Positions 34,873 to 46,881 of a stretch of 64,000 nt of DNA are shown in pieces. The DNA comes from Chrysopilus asiliformis (Eukaryota; Arthropoda; Insecta; Diptera; Rhagionidae): contig OZ035962.1 in the NCBI GenBank assembly GCA_964034945.1, positions 103,356,784-103,420,783 on the forward strand, in the 5' to 3' direction. The first letter of the stretch is position 1, and each line of letters opens with the position of its first letter. The notes beneath the pieces were generated by a model that saw nothing but the letters and a program-made list of their open reading frames with translations, was not told the DNA's origin and did not search any database. The translations under genes were made by a program, and so were the position numbers.

Positions 34873-35625
34873 CATTAATCGGTTATTGTAACGCCAAAAA
34901 TTGTTAAAATCGGCTAATGTATTCAGAAAGTGAGTTTTGTGTCACTTTTTTGTGGTATTTCGTTCTTTAAAATACGGTACAAATTATGCCGCACTATCAA
35001 ATAATTATAATAAAACGCGCCACAGGCGAATGTCCTTAAAAAAGCCCTGGAAGCCGAAATTCTCCAAAAAACCGCGTCACAGGGGAAAATTTTTAGATTT
35101 CAAGAATTCGGGACGAAAATTTAGTTTCCGCGACATCAAGACAACATGCATAAATCCGGGACTGTTCCGGTCAATCCAGGACGTATGGTTACGCTATTAT
35201 GTATTAATAAAAACTTGTAAAAACCTGCTTAAAAAATTTAAATTAAAAATATCTTTGAAACGTCTAAATATGGATTTATTGTTCCGTGGCAACTATGAGG
35301 CTTTCAAATCGACGAAAAATTTGGTCTTAACACGTTGGCTACCAGCCAAAAAAACGCTTACTCCGCTAGTATACACTGGGAAAAAACGCAAAAATCATTT
35401 CTGTACTTTGTGAGTCACCAGTGAACACAAGATCAATACAGACAAAAACGAACTCCATGCTCCACAAAAAAAAACCCCCTTTGTACCGCACGAGCGACTG
35501 CACTCAACCATGGAACTTGAGAAACTGACGGTAATGACAATAGTGTGTGTACACCGGTGACTCACATGGTAGCCAACGTGTTAAGATACAAAAAATTTTA
35601 CTCGGAGCGCATTCTTACTCTCCTC
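34873..35625. other. Unannotated DNA with a 158-codon ORF
   Basis: The ORF at 34937-35413 (+) is very Lys/Arg-rich and holds a duplicated phrase (CGC(G/C)(T/C)CACAGG.GAA). No domain recognised, so it is probably not a gene. Confidence 0.35.
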
Positions 35626-35628
35626 TGC

Positions 35629-36221
35629 TATAAAGGGAAAGTATTGTATTCATGATGGAGACCGACTTTAGAACAGGGGCAGATAGAAATTTTCTGATCT
35701 GTACAAAATCCATTTCACGCAAAATGATAAGGATATCCGTGCATTCCTCTGTCGGTCTGTCCGTTTTACGTATCTTAAATAACTCGAAAACACGTTGAGC
35801 TAGCACCTTGAAATTTTTTGTAAACTGATTTCACGAAAATTGTAATGTCCTATCAACTTTTGGGAAAGTAACATTAGCTATAATTCTCTTGAAAATTATG
35901 GAAACATAAGGACTTTTATGCATATAACTAAATTTAAAGGAAATAAAATTTCCCACATCTTTTGCTTTGACGGTTTTTACGTCTCTCTAACAGTTCTTAA
36001 AATTTAAAAAAAAAGGTTTTTTGAAAAATTTTCGAAAACTGCGTTTTTCTGGAATAATGCATATAGCCAAATTCAAGGCAAATAAAATTTCCTGCATTCT
36101 ATCCTTTAACGATTTTTACGTATTTTTAACAGTTCTTAAGATATTTAAAAAAAATAACATATTGTTCCCGAAACAAAATATTGCAGAGGAAAGTTTTGTG
36201 TTGATCACAACTGATATTTAA
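35629..36221 (+). repeat. CD-family repeat, copy d (most complete)
   Basis: It runs from AAAGGGAAAGTATTGTATTCATGA, through a CTGTCGGTCTGTCCG tract and GTTGAGCTAGCACCTTGAAATT. Two repeated modules (GACGGTTTTTACGTCTC; AACGATTTTTACGTATT) follow, and it ends GTGTTGATCACAACTGATATTT. It supplies the uninterrupted version (AAATAAAATTTCCTGCATT) of the place where the 1.9-kb inverted repeat is inserted in copy e. Confidence 0.75.
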
Positions 36222-37685
36222 AATTTAAAAAGCAGCGATTAAACTTTTTAGTTTGGTTTTTATTATCCTTTATTTTCAACGGAAATGGTTTACACCGAAT
36301 TGTAATTATTCTCTACATCGTTATCTACAATTTATTTTAACACCCTTAAAGACCACCTCAATAAAACTCCAACCGAGAAATTGTTACTCCATAAAATTTC
36401 TATCACTCTGTATATACTACTATAAACAAGTTGAAAACATCATGATAAAATTGTCGTTATTCTATGGATTACATATGCTCCTGGCGAAACTAAAGCAAAC
36501 CACAAAATTCTTCCTATCTTGCTTCAATTAAATTTAGTTGTTTTGATCGCTGGTATATACCGTGGGAAAAACACAACGATAAAAGTTTTCCATTGTCGTC
36601 GAATAAGTGGCCCGCGGAAAAGCTGTTAATCCAAAAGCTCTTTCCACATAATATGAAGAGCGAAAAACCATCCCGCAATATAAAAGGCATAATAAAAATA
36701 AAAAGAAATGCCCCGGGGGGTTGGAGCTATTCCTTTGTCATATTCTCACGCCACGTTTATGCTGAAACAGCACTGTGGGAAAACATCAACAAAAAAGATA
36801 AAAGGGAAAAAAGGCAACGATAAACGTAAGAGAAAATTGGAGCAAAAAAAAAAATAACGAAAAGAAAACTCAGTGCCACTTACAACTTTCCCGTAAAAGT
36901 TTTACAGGATATACGATACTGATGCGGGATAAAAATGAATTCTGGGATGTTTCGGCTTAAAATCTTTTGCACACCTTACGAAAAAGTTATTTGAAATGCA
37001 TATAGAGAGACACGTATGAAGGATTATAAAGATTTTGTTGAAAAATGAACTACTATACTTCAAAGCATTTCGCTAATGCGATTTACTATTCACACCCAGC
37101 GGAAAACCTAAAAAAATGAAAAGGAAAAGATCTTTTAGCGAATAATATTCTAAAGTGTGTATTGTGTGAAAATGTGTCTGGAAGCCCTGAGGTATCATTG
37201 GTAGTATATTAAATGAACAATGGAACCACTCCCTGCATTTTCATGTAAATTAAATAAAGTTGCATCTGGAAATAGAAATGAACAATTTGTGTAAACTAAA
37301 TCGCATATCAACCAGTGGCGTGCGGTCCAAAGAGCAGAAAGCGCAGAGCACACCCTAAGCTTTTCCCAAAAAGTAATCAAATTAAATAATTTCAAAATAA
37401 TGAGAAAAAAAATGTGAAACGAATTTCTTAACTGAGCAGAATATTCAGTTGTTCTTCCTAGTAATGATGTGCCGAAAAAAAACTGCACCCAATAAATGGC
37501 CTTGGGTGCAGATGAGATCGCTGCACCTATTTGAAGATATCTCGAAAACGGTAAGAGATGTCGATTTACATTGACAGGCAAAAATGCAGAGAATTTTACG
37601 GTCCTTTTTTTCAATTCAATAATTTTTTGTTCCAGCTGCACTAAATTTTTAAATCGAAATTTTTAAAAGTGCTTTGGTTGAAAAA
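36222..37685. other. Unannotated DNA
   Basis: A 148-codon minus ORF (37195-37641) has no motif. The bases CAGTGGCGTGCGGTCC at 37314 look like a hAT-type end, but no partner end was found. Otherwise nothing seen. Confidence 0.3.
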
Positions 37686-38121
37686 CTGGGCATCAATCGT
37701 GTAACGCGACGCAGACACGAAATTGCGTCTTTCATTAAGAAAAGGAATCGTGTATGGAGACGCGTCGTTGCATACTAGCGACGCGTCTTTTCGTTCAGCG
37801 ACACAGTACGAGGGGTCGCTCAATGTCATTTAGTCTGTCATTTCACAATGGAGGAACCAAAGTAAAAAGTTTTTGTATTTAAATTATAATAAATTTATAT
37901 GATTTCAGGAAGATAATGAGTGAAAACCAGTGGGAAAGGATCATGGATGAAAATAATGCCTTATTTTATTTAGCATGACCTATAATTGATTTAAGAAATT
38001 CAATCCATTGAACGTTCAAACTTTTTAGTGTCGCGATACAAGATTAGAAAAACGTGTCGCGTCGATGTCGCCGTCTCAGCTCAAAGACGGAGACGCGTCT
38101 CGTTACACGATTGATGCCCTG
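37686..38121 (+). mobile_element. 436-bp TIR element with possible two-exon remnant
   Basis: The ends are CTGGGCATCAATCGTGTAACG and the complement of CCAGGGCATCAATCGTGTAACG, with GACGCGTCT motifs repeated just inside. They resemble the element at 6803-7040. A start codon at 37848 opens ATG-GAG-GAA-CCA-AA, followed by a GTAAAA donor, a TTTCAG acceptor at 37903-37908 and a second segment open to a TGA near 37978. The spliced product would be 27 residues, with no recognised domain. Confidence 0.7.
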
Positions 38122-38517
38122 GTTTAGAGAGATGAATTGCATTACAAATATAATCTGGAGTCATTTTAACAGAAATACAGTAAAATTTAAAAAAAACTAG
38201 TTGGGGATTTTCTTTTTCAGGAAAATCGCAAACATATTTCTTATTGTTTCAAAGCTATTTTTTGGCCTGTAGTAAGTTTTGTAGTAAATTGAAATGCAAG
38301 GAAATGTTCTGAGGAATTAAAAAAAGGATCGTGGGAAAAGGTTTTCCATTAAATAATTTCCCATAATAATTATAAATTACAAAAAATCCGGAAATTTTTT
38401 CGGCTGAGTTAGTTATAAACAGCAGTTCAAGAGGAAACAAAAAACAATTTATTTATCTGTGAAAATGTACATTTTTAGAATATGTCTGAAAAGAGTCTAT
38501 ATCAATTTGATATATTA
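38122..38517. other. Unannotated AT-rich DNA
   Basis: Nothing recognised. Confidence 0.4.
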
Positions 38518-38927
38518 GGGCAATTCACTCTTGATCGTAGATAGTAAAATCGTAGATTGTACTGTACATCTACGATGGAAAAGTACAACGAAGCGTGAGC
38601 AGCGCTATACTAGAGGTTGTGGGTTTTGTCGTAAATTTTTGACTCTTTTATTTATTTTCTTTACCTAAATTGTTTAAAGCATTTTTTAAGTCTTAACTTA
38701 TACTAAATCATATAAATACTTTAATTTACTTGCTTTTCCAATGTCCATTTTAGAGCTGGCACCAAGTTGACATGTCACAAAACATGCCTTAACCTCACTT
38801 TATTAGAAGTACGACAAAAACTACGATTTTACCATACCTTCGGGTGTGGTAGATTGTAGTTTTCGTCGTAAAAAAATTTGTATGGAGAACTGTCAAAAAA
38901 CTACTACGATAAAGAGTGAATAGCCCT
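38518..38927 (-). mobile_element. TA-flanked MITE (GGGCAATTCACTC ends)
   Basis: GGGC(A/T)ATTCACTCTT.ATCGTAG is inverted at the two ends, with TA immediately outside each (38516-38517 and 38928-38929). On the minus strand an ATG opens ATGGACATTGGAAAAGCAA followed by GTAAAT, again like a first exon with a donor. Related in end sequence and flank to 31461-31950. Confidence 0.8.
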
Positions 38928-38929
38928 AT

Positions 38930-41900
38930 TGTATTTACAGAAAATTCTACACGCCCAAGGATTTGAGCTCCGCAAGCCACTGAAATTAGTATAATCTTTA
39001 CACAAAGCGCTAATTTGTATTTCTACAAATCTATAAAAGTCAAAAGGAAAGATATTTCTCTAATGTAATCCACTTTAATTAGTGCCTTTGATTCTCGCAT
39101 AATCCTTAATTAAGCAAGAAAATTGTGGAATATAGTACATATGTGGAAAAATGAGTAAGTATACTTACGGTGGTTTGAATGTAATAATAGTAATTGGCGA
39201 ATTTTCTGAAAAAAAAAACAAATAAAATACATTACATTGCAAAATATTGTATAAAGTTTTTAGTTCTGTAAATGGAAAGAAATACTTTCCAGATCAACTA
39301 GTTATGAGTTAAAATTATACATAGGGTAAGGTACGGATAGATGCCCCGAAGCGTGAATCGGCTAAACTCACCCATAAAATCACCCATATAAGCAATAAGA
39401 TACCAGTCCAATCGGCTCAGTCGCTTTAGCGCGAAAGATTACAGATACACATAAACTCTAAGATGATTCAAGCAGCGCAAAGAAAAGTGACTTTTATGTC
39501 TCATTCAGGAAAAAAGTGCCGAGAAAGAGAATCAGCTTTTAAAAATGATTTCAAAAATTTTTGGTTTTAGATCCTCTCCAAAAACATTAAATTTTCCATA
39601 GATACGACTTTCTCAAAGATATACCAAACACGACTTTCTGGGACACATCTGTTCTTAATTTGAAAGGCTGAAAAAAGGATATAAAATCTTTTTATTACGC
39701 CTACACCCGATTTATTTACGCAAAACATCCTCTTACGACTTTAACAGTTGACGAAATCTCATATTTACACACAATAAAAAGTGGAAATAAAATCAAATGG
39801 AATAATTAGCATAGCATTTGCGAAATTATTGTCAAGAATCTGTTTCACCTTGAATTTTCTGTTTGGTTTGGATTTGAATTTCAATCGTCTTTTGTCCTTT
39901 GTCACATCCTTTTTTACATATCTGCTAAGAATTCTTATAGATAACTTCTTAACTTGTCCCAGGGCTCCATTCTTCACCTAATTTCCATAAGACAGCACCT
40001 CAAATCAGTGATGAGTTTCTTTTCATTTTCTTACAGACACATACCTAATGTGATGGCTTTGTTATATTACTCGCGGGCACAAATTTCGTATCTTTGAAAT
40101 TTTGAGAGATCGATTCAATTTTCACCACAGATAAACTGCGAAAATGGTCTCACAAGGAAATCGCAAGGACCATAAGAATCACTAAGGAGCAGAATCCCAC
40201 TTAAGCATTCTTCATTTCAGTCGACACGAATAATCGCAAATACTATAAGAGAATGATGTAATAGTCATCGTCTTTCTTTTTTTTTTGTCCCTTTAGTCCT
40301 CTATAATTCGTTCTGCCTACATATCTCTATACATAATGTGGATGGAGATTTCCCGCCAAAGATATTTCCATGTAAATTTTCTGTTTACATTCGTTTTCTT
40401 ATTTGAAGAGATTGCCATTCACTATTCCGAAGGCCGGAAACTGTTGGCTTCATTGCGTCTTCGACGGGTTCCTGGATACTTCTTTAACATCGCCTCCAGA
40501 TGATTAGGATGAGTGGCTTCAATATAACGAGAAAGGAAATTCTATGGCTCTGTTTGTGGCATGTCGCTTGATGAAACTGCTGCTTCTCTTCGAGCATAAG
40601 AGGAAAATTGTCAAGAGACGATTTATGTGTGTATTATGTTGAATTTTCACATATCTATGCAAATATGCTTGCTTTTCCTGCATTTAATGGTACACACACA
40701 CACATATATATATATTTATTTATATTTCTGAAAGCTCTATAGACTTTGTCGAATGGTATCCCTCTTGCATAGATGCCAGATTACGATAGCATGGCATACA
40801 TCCAACAGGTTTCTTAATCTCTCGAAAAGTTCTTCGTTAGCCTTGGCACTTGGCAAAGGAGGCCAGCCGAAAAGTAAACTTGACTAGCATCTCTCAAGTA
40901 TGTGATGAATGTGTTATGAACTTGAGATATTTGAATGGAAAAGCGAAGAAAAATCCTACATTCGGAGAGTGGAACAAATTTTCTGGAAAGAAAAGCAATT
41001 TTGTGCTTTTTCTGTTTTTATTATTGTTTTTTAAATTGCCGTAAACTGAAGGTTTTTTTCACTCGTTTTGTTTATCCTTCATTCTGATAATATAAGATGT
41101 AGCTTAAGGTCCTGTAAACTTTCTACATTACACTTGCTATTTTCTTAGTTTTCTTATTCTAATATTACATAAGTTCATGCATTTTTCAATATTTTCACAA
41201 CTTCAGGCGCTATGTCCTCTATCGACTCTCTACGGTAAAACAAAGTTCATTTTTATGTTCCGCAGAAGGTAGGAAATTGAAAAAAAAAGTCTGTCGAGTT
41301 TATTAAAGTCAATGCTAAAGAGATTTAAAGTTTCAAAAACGGATTTAGAAACAAATTTGCAAAGAAGTTTTTAACTTGAAAAGTGAAAAATTGTTTTCTT
41401 CTCAGAAATGATTTACTTTAGCTGATTCTAAGTGAAGTGAAAGAATTATAAATAAAAACCTGGGAGTTTATCAATTTTTATTTATCATATTTGAGTAAAT
41501 GAAAATGAATAGTAAATTTTTTATACTAATAATTGTTTTATATAAGATCAGCCGTTCTTTCAAGAACTCAGAAATAAGAAAATAAAATTTATTTAAAATT
41601 TAGTGAAAATTTTATAGTGAAAACCACATTTGCACTTTCAGCACAAAGGACGGCCAGTAAAAACCACTTTAAAATTAGAAAACCGCATCAAATCTTCAAA
41701 AAATAAGTATTAAAAACAAAATAGAATAATACATCTTAAAAGGCTCCAAAAAACAGTTGAAGGAAGAATAAGGATATTAAAATTCTGCAAATTTTTTCTT
41801 TTTCATATTTTTTTCCCCGGAAAAATTTGGCATTATGGCGTTTTTGGGGTCGCTGATTACGAATCAAAATTCGAAACGGAAGGTCCTGTAAGAACAACAT

Positions 41901-42158
41901 TTTTTCCCATGAGTTCCTGTTATTTATGGTTTTTTGGCATTCTAAAATATATACATAAAAACTTTAAGCTGGCAACGAAGGATCTGCTAGTAGGTATATT
42001 ATATAATTATTATATAATAAATTTGCGTAAACAGTACACAAATGGAGATTTTGTATAAGAAAGTCATGTGCTGTTCATTTTAGATACTTTATCATCAGTT
42101 TTTTTAGATTTACGGGTTTTTTACATTTTTTACGTTAAAGTTGGGATTTTTTACAGGT
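38930..42158. other. Unannotated AT-rich DNA
   Basis: 3.2 kb without a supported gene. A (CA)n(TA)n stretch lies near 40692-40716. Small ORFs at 39765-39981 overlap on both strands, and the one at 40850-41044 ends in a Phe/Leu-rich run. No exons recognised. Confidence 0.35.
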
Positions 42159-42739
42159 AAACATAACAAAAGCTGTAATTACCAATCTGGCAATTATTGA
42201 AAACCAGTATGGTTATATGGCATTGTTCGAAGTTTAACTGAACAGCGAATAGTTGTATAAAAATTCCACTTTGAAGTCAAACTTTCCAATAAGATTTTTT
42301 AAAATTTATTCCAATCGGATTTTGATGTATGGGAGTGTTATGTAGAATCCTATCCTAAATAACTTTTGTTCTTGCACTTTTTTGAAAAGATGCACCGTTT
42401 TTGAGATATTTACAAAAAACGTTTTTGTTCGTATGGGGGTACCCCCCCTAATGGTCCATTTTTGCCCATTAACGAACTTAGCCTCGCATTTTACGAAAAA
42501 CCGATCTGCGTAAAATTTCAAGTCTCTAGCTCAATCCGTGCGCCCGCAATCCGCGCCACAGACAGACAGACGGACGGACAGACGGACGGATAGACAGACG
42601 GACATACAAAAATTAATTATTTTTATCATTCTAAACACACTGGTGTAATTCATTTTTGTGTGTGATGACGGGATCTTGGCGTTACAAACGGTAAGGCAAA
42701 GTTAATATACCCTTTGGTTTCACCATACGGGTATAAAAA
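42159..42739 (-). mobile_element. R1-family repeat, copy 4
   Basis: A full-length inverted copy with GGGGGTACCCCCC, a GACAGACGGACGG tract at 42560-42605, the ACACTGGTGTAATTCATTTTTGTG block and the final GGGTATAAAAA. Confidence 0.88.
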
Positions 42740-44040
42740 CTGCTTAGATAGCCGTAAATAACTGGTATAACATCCGAAAGTAGCCCTCTGGCATTAAATA
42801 TCTGGATGAATAAACATTTTGTGCCCGATTATACTGTTGTCAGGAATCGATTTAGGGCGGGACATGGAGAGTGTGGAAAATTAAACACGTCGTCTTAATA
42901 AAATTAACTTTCATTTATTCCGTTCGCTTTTCTAAAGCGTAACCACATAACTTACTTCTTCTTCTTGTGTTTTAACAACTATACTAGTGCTGTCAGCTCA
43001 TTCTTTTAGTTACGGCATTGCCAAGCTGACACTGTCAATACCTAAGTTTTACCATCTGAGTTTATATGTTGTCCGATTAAAACACACCCTAATTCAATAG
43101 ACCGAAAATATTTACAAATATATATTACCATCATTGCAGCTTCTTTCAACCATTATTTTGATCCTTCAGAAGCCAGTGAAAATTCCACCCTGACAATTAG
43201 CTGAAAGCTCTGCAGGGATCTTGCATTTATTTAATGAAACTTCAGCAGTTAAGGATTAGAAATGGGACGAAAACATATGCGAAAATGAGAACATAATGGA
43301 TGTATAAACAGCAAATTCCAACAAAGAAAATTTGAAAATTTTACACTCAAATTCAATTTAGTCATGCACACGACAGACAGTCAATGATCCAGGGTTCTGA
43401 GGGTGGCGAAAAGTTAATATTCAATTGCAAACTTTGAGGATGACACCATGCCAGCCAATCTCCCAAGAGCTGAGCTGCTATTTAATGAAAAATATGCATG
43501 TATAAGAGAATATATTTGAGAAAGATTGTCAAGAAGAACGTAGAGGGATATTTTGATTTTTGTGGATAACTTCGAGTCACCCACATTGTTACACTCGATT
43601 AACGCGATAACCTTTTGGGATCTCATTGTTTTAATGGCTTTTCACTTTTTCATGACACAAGATATGAATTGAGAAAATGTAAAAGACTTTGGCTGACTTT
43701 AATTTATGACCAAGCATAAACATCACCTGAGACCTATTTCAATAAAGCCATACAATCTTATTCTTTTCAAAGTAATAAGAAATATCAATTTTCATAATTA
43801 AGAAAGTTTAAAATTTTATTTACGATTGTTCGGTCTTCGTACTAGTTTGACTTATAACAAAGTTTCAGTTCTGAAGGTCTTATTAAGAAACCCTTAGGTT
43901 ATAAAACAAAATTATATTTAATCATAAAATTTTACAGCTTTGATTTTGAAATATCCTTCAGAAAGGGATTAAATTCATACACCGAAATTCTACTGTAAAT
44001 GATACTAATCTTACATGTGATGATTTTTTCTAGAAATTTT
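42740..44040. other. Unannotated AT-rich DNA
   Basis: No gene or structured repeat recognised. Confidence 0.4.
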
Positions 44041-46195
44041 TACTTTTTTCTTATATAGAGGGAAAGTATTGTATTCATGACGAGTTTTTTGAAAATTTCT
44101 CGGAAATTTAACCAAATTCAAAGAAAATAAAAGGCCATAGAGGGATAAGGGAACAAAAAGTGCCCCCAGAGATATAAGCTTGAAATTTTTTTCGTAAGTT
44201 GCCACTATTACAACAAAAAATTTCCCAAAATTTCAGTCCAAAAAAACGAGTAGTTTTGGAGAAAAAAAATAAAACATGATTTTTTTGAAAAAATTCTAGC
44301 TCCGTAACGGGTTAACCGATTTTGATGAAATTTGTCGCAATTTTTTCGTTGAAAGTCATAGTTTTCAAAAAAAATTATAGCAAAAAAATTAAGTGTGAGG
44401 AACCGTTAGGAAAAAATATTTTTTGTTTTTAAAAAATTATAACGGTAACTTAACGGTTTTGCACCACTTTTATTTTTTTCTCAAAAACTCCTTAATCCCT
44501 TACCTACAAAACAAAAAAAAATCAGGGCAATCGGAGAGGTACTTCATATTCAAAAAAAATAAAATGTGAAGGTAGTCACATTATCATATATGAAAGATGA
44601 ATCAATTTGTGAACTAAATAATCCAGGAAAATTAGGATTTAACCTCTTAAAAAATCCTAGTTAACTGGATTTTTGCACAGACCTTTATTTTGACATAACA
44701 AACAACGTCCCCAAAGTCCATTCCAAAATTGCACCGGCGTCGTGCGTTATTCAAGGTCAAAGGTCCCGAAAATCAGTTTTTTACGTTTATCTCACTTTAT
44801 ACGAGTTATACGTCTTTTTGAGGTTCAGATGAATTAATCACAATAAAATAAATTATATTTATTTTATGCAGTTGCAAAAAACGGAATTCAGGAGTTCTTT
44901 CGGTGCTGGTGGAAGTAATGTTCCAAGACATTGTTGTTAAATGGGATGGACATTTTTGAGAATAAATGAATGAAGGTGGAAAAATATGGATTAGGCCTAA
45001 TGAGGAAGTCATGTAAAAAAAACGCGCCTTGCATTCTACCTTAATGGCGGTGGGGAAAAGAATGTACAGTTCACTTCTATCTCGAAAACTATTGCCCCTA
45101 CAAAAAAACCTTATTTAACCCTTTTTGTAGAGAATTTTCGGAGGAGTAATTCATCTGAATACAAAAAATGCGTACATGCTATACAAAGCGAGATATTTAC
45201 GATTTTTTTGACTTTTGACCTTGAATAATAGCAATTTCTCTGTGCGACGCATAGTTTGACGACTTGTATCTCGAAAACTGTTTGTCCTACAAGAAAATTG
45301 TATTTAACCTTTTTTGTAGAGATTTTTATTGTGATTAATTCATCTGAACCTCAAAAAGACGTATAACTCGTATAAAGTGAGATAAACGTAAAAAACTGAT
45401 TTTCGGGACCTTTGACCTTGAATAACGCACGACGCCGGTGCAATTTTGGAATGGACTTTGGGGACGTTGTTTGTTATGTCAAAATAAAGGTCTGTGCAAA
45501 AATCCAGTTAACTAGGATTTTTTAAGAGGTTAAATCCTAATTTTCCTGGATTATTTAGTTCACAAATTGATTCATCTTTCATATATGATAATGTGACTAC
45601 CTTCACATTTTATTTTTTTTGAATATGAAGTACCTCTCCGATTGCCCTGATTTTTTTTTGTTTTGTAGGTAAGGGATTAAGGAGTTTTTGAGAAAAAAAT
45701 AAAAGTGGTGCAAAACCGTTAAGTTACCGTTATAATTTTTTAAAAACAAAAAATATTTTTTCCTAACGGTTCCTCACACTTAATTTTTTTGCTATAATTT
45801 TTTTTGAAAACTATGACTTTCAACGAAAAAATTGCGACAAATTTCATCAAAATCGGTTAACCCGTTACGGAGCTAGAATTTTTTCAAAAAAATCATGTTT
45901 TATTTTTTTTCTCCAAAACTACTCGTTTTTTTGGACTGAAATTTTGGGAAATTATTTGTTGTAATAGTGGCAACTTACGAAAAAAATTTCAAGCTTATAT
46001 CTCTGGGGGCACTTTTTGTTCCCTTATCCCTCTATGGCCTTTCCTGCATTTTTTTCTTAAACGGTTTTTCACGTATCTTTAACGCTTCTCAAGATATTTG
46101 AAAAAAAATATTATATTTTACATATTTTTTGCGAAACTAAATATTGTAGAGCAAAGTTTTGTGTTGATCACAACTGATATTTTTATTATTAATAA
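44041..46195 (+). repeat. CD-family repeat, copy e, split by the 1.9-kb inverted repeat
   Basis: The left part (44041-44129) matches the start of copy d: AGGGAAAGTATTGTATTCATGA, then CAAATTCAAAGAAAATAAAA. The right part (46040-46195) continues with TTTCCTGCATT and ends GTGTTGATCACAACTGATATTT. Copy d joins the two halves directly, so the sequence between is an insertion. Confidence 0.8.
44130..46042. mobile_element. 1.9-kb foldback element with ~718-bp inverted arms
   Basis: The left arm is 44130-44848 and the right arm 45324-46042. GGCCATAGAGGGATAAGGG at the left end is mirrored by CCCTTATCCCTCTATGGCC, and TGAATTAATCACAATAAAA at 44830 mirrors TTTTATTGTGATTAATTCA at 45324. All checkpoints share one centre at 45086, and the arms look nearly identical by eye (single mismatches such as AAAAAATTT/AAATAATTT). 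The 475-bp spacer contains a module related to the arm ends. No ORF. It sits inside CD copy e, with the empty site visible in copy d. Confidence 0.9.
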
Positions 46196-46574
46196 TAATA
46201 TTTTACAAATTTTTTCACATTTAACTAAAGTTTTTCGACCTTCAACAATGAGATTTATTATACCGTCCGATGGATTCCGATTACTTGTAATTTTTTCCGT
46301 CAGCTTTGACTTCTCGAAGTTCGCCTGTACATCTTTTGACTTCAACATTTTTTAAGCGGTTGTTACAAAATTATCTATGAAATATTCAAGATTTCATATA
46401 ATTCCAAGTTATGTGAAAGTCACAGGTGGGAGTTCATTTTTAACCGACTTCCAAAAAGGAAAAGGTTCTCAATTCCACCTGAATATTTTTTTTTTTTACT
46501 GGGTGGACCGATTTTGGTCATCCAAAAGAGAAAGTTGTAGAGAAAGTTCCTGGTTGGGCCCTGGTTCATTCATG
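46196..46574. other. Unannotated DNA between repeats
   Basis: Includes text TAGTTTTTCG, CTTGACTTCTCGAAGTTCG and a GGTGGACCGATTTTGG stretch; no gene recognised. Confidence 0.3.
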
Positions 46575-46877
46575 AGCAAAAATGGGTCATTAGGGGGGGT
46601 ACCCCCCATACAAACGAAAACGTTTTTTCCGAATTTCTCAAAATCTTATCAAAAAAGCATCTTATCAAAAAAGTGCAAGAACAAAAGTTATTTGGGATAT
46701 GATTCTACATAAAACTCCCATACATTAAAATCCGATTGGAATAAATTTTAAAAAATCTTATTGGAAAGTATGACTTCAAAGTGGAATTTTGGTACAACTG
46801 TTCGAATTTTGATACCAATATCACCATACAGTTTTTCAATAATTGCCAGATTGGCAATTATAGCTTTTGTTATGTTT
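46575..46877 (+). mobile_element. R1-family repeat, copy 5 (5'-truncated)
   Basis: It starts within ATGAGCAAAAATGGGTCATT, includes GGGGGGTACCCCCC and continues to CTTTTGTTATGTTTTT. The hairpin end and the tetranucleotide tract are missing, and a small internal duplication CATCTTATCAAAAAAG is present. Confidence 0.8.
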
Positions 46878-46881
46878 TTAC

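Noticed and set aside
34937..35413. 158-codon Lys/Arg-rich ORF
   Set aside because: No domain, an internal direct repeat, skewed composition and no splice or repeat borders; long ORFs of this type arise by chance near repeats.
37314..37330. hAT left end CAGTGGCGTGCGGTCC
   Set aside because: No inverted partner end or 8-bp duplication found within several kb.
37195..37641. 148-codon minus-strand ORF
   Set aside because: No motif, unusual composition and ends in low-complexity sequence; not supported as a gene.
40692..40716. CA/TA dinucleotide run as a regulatory element
   Set aside because: Ordinary microsatellite, no further context.
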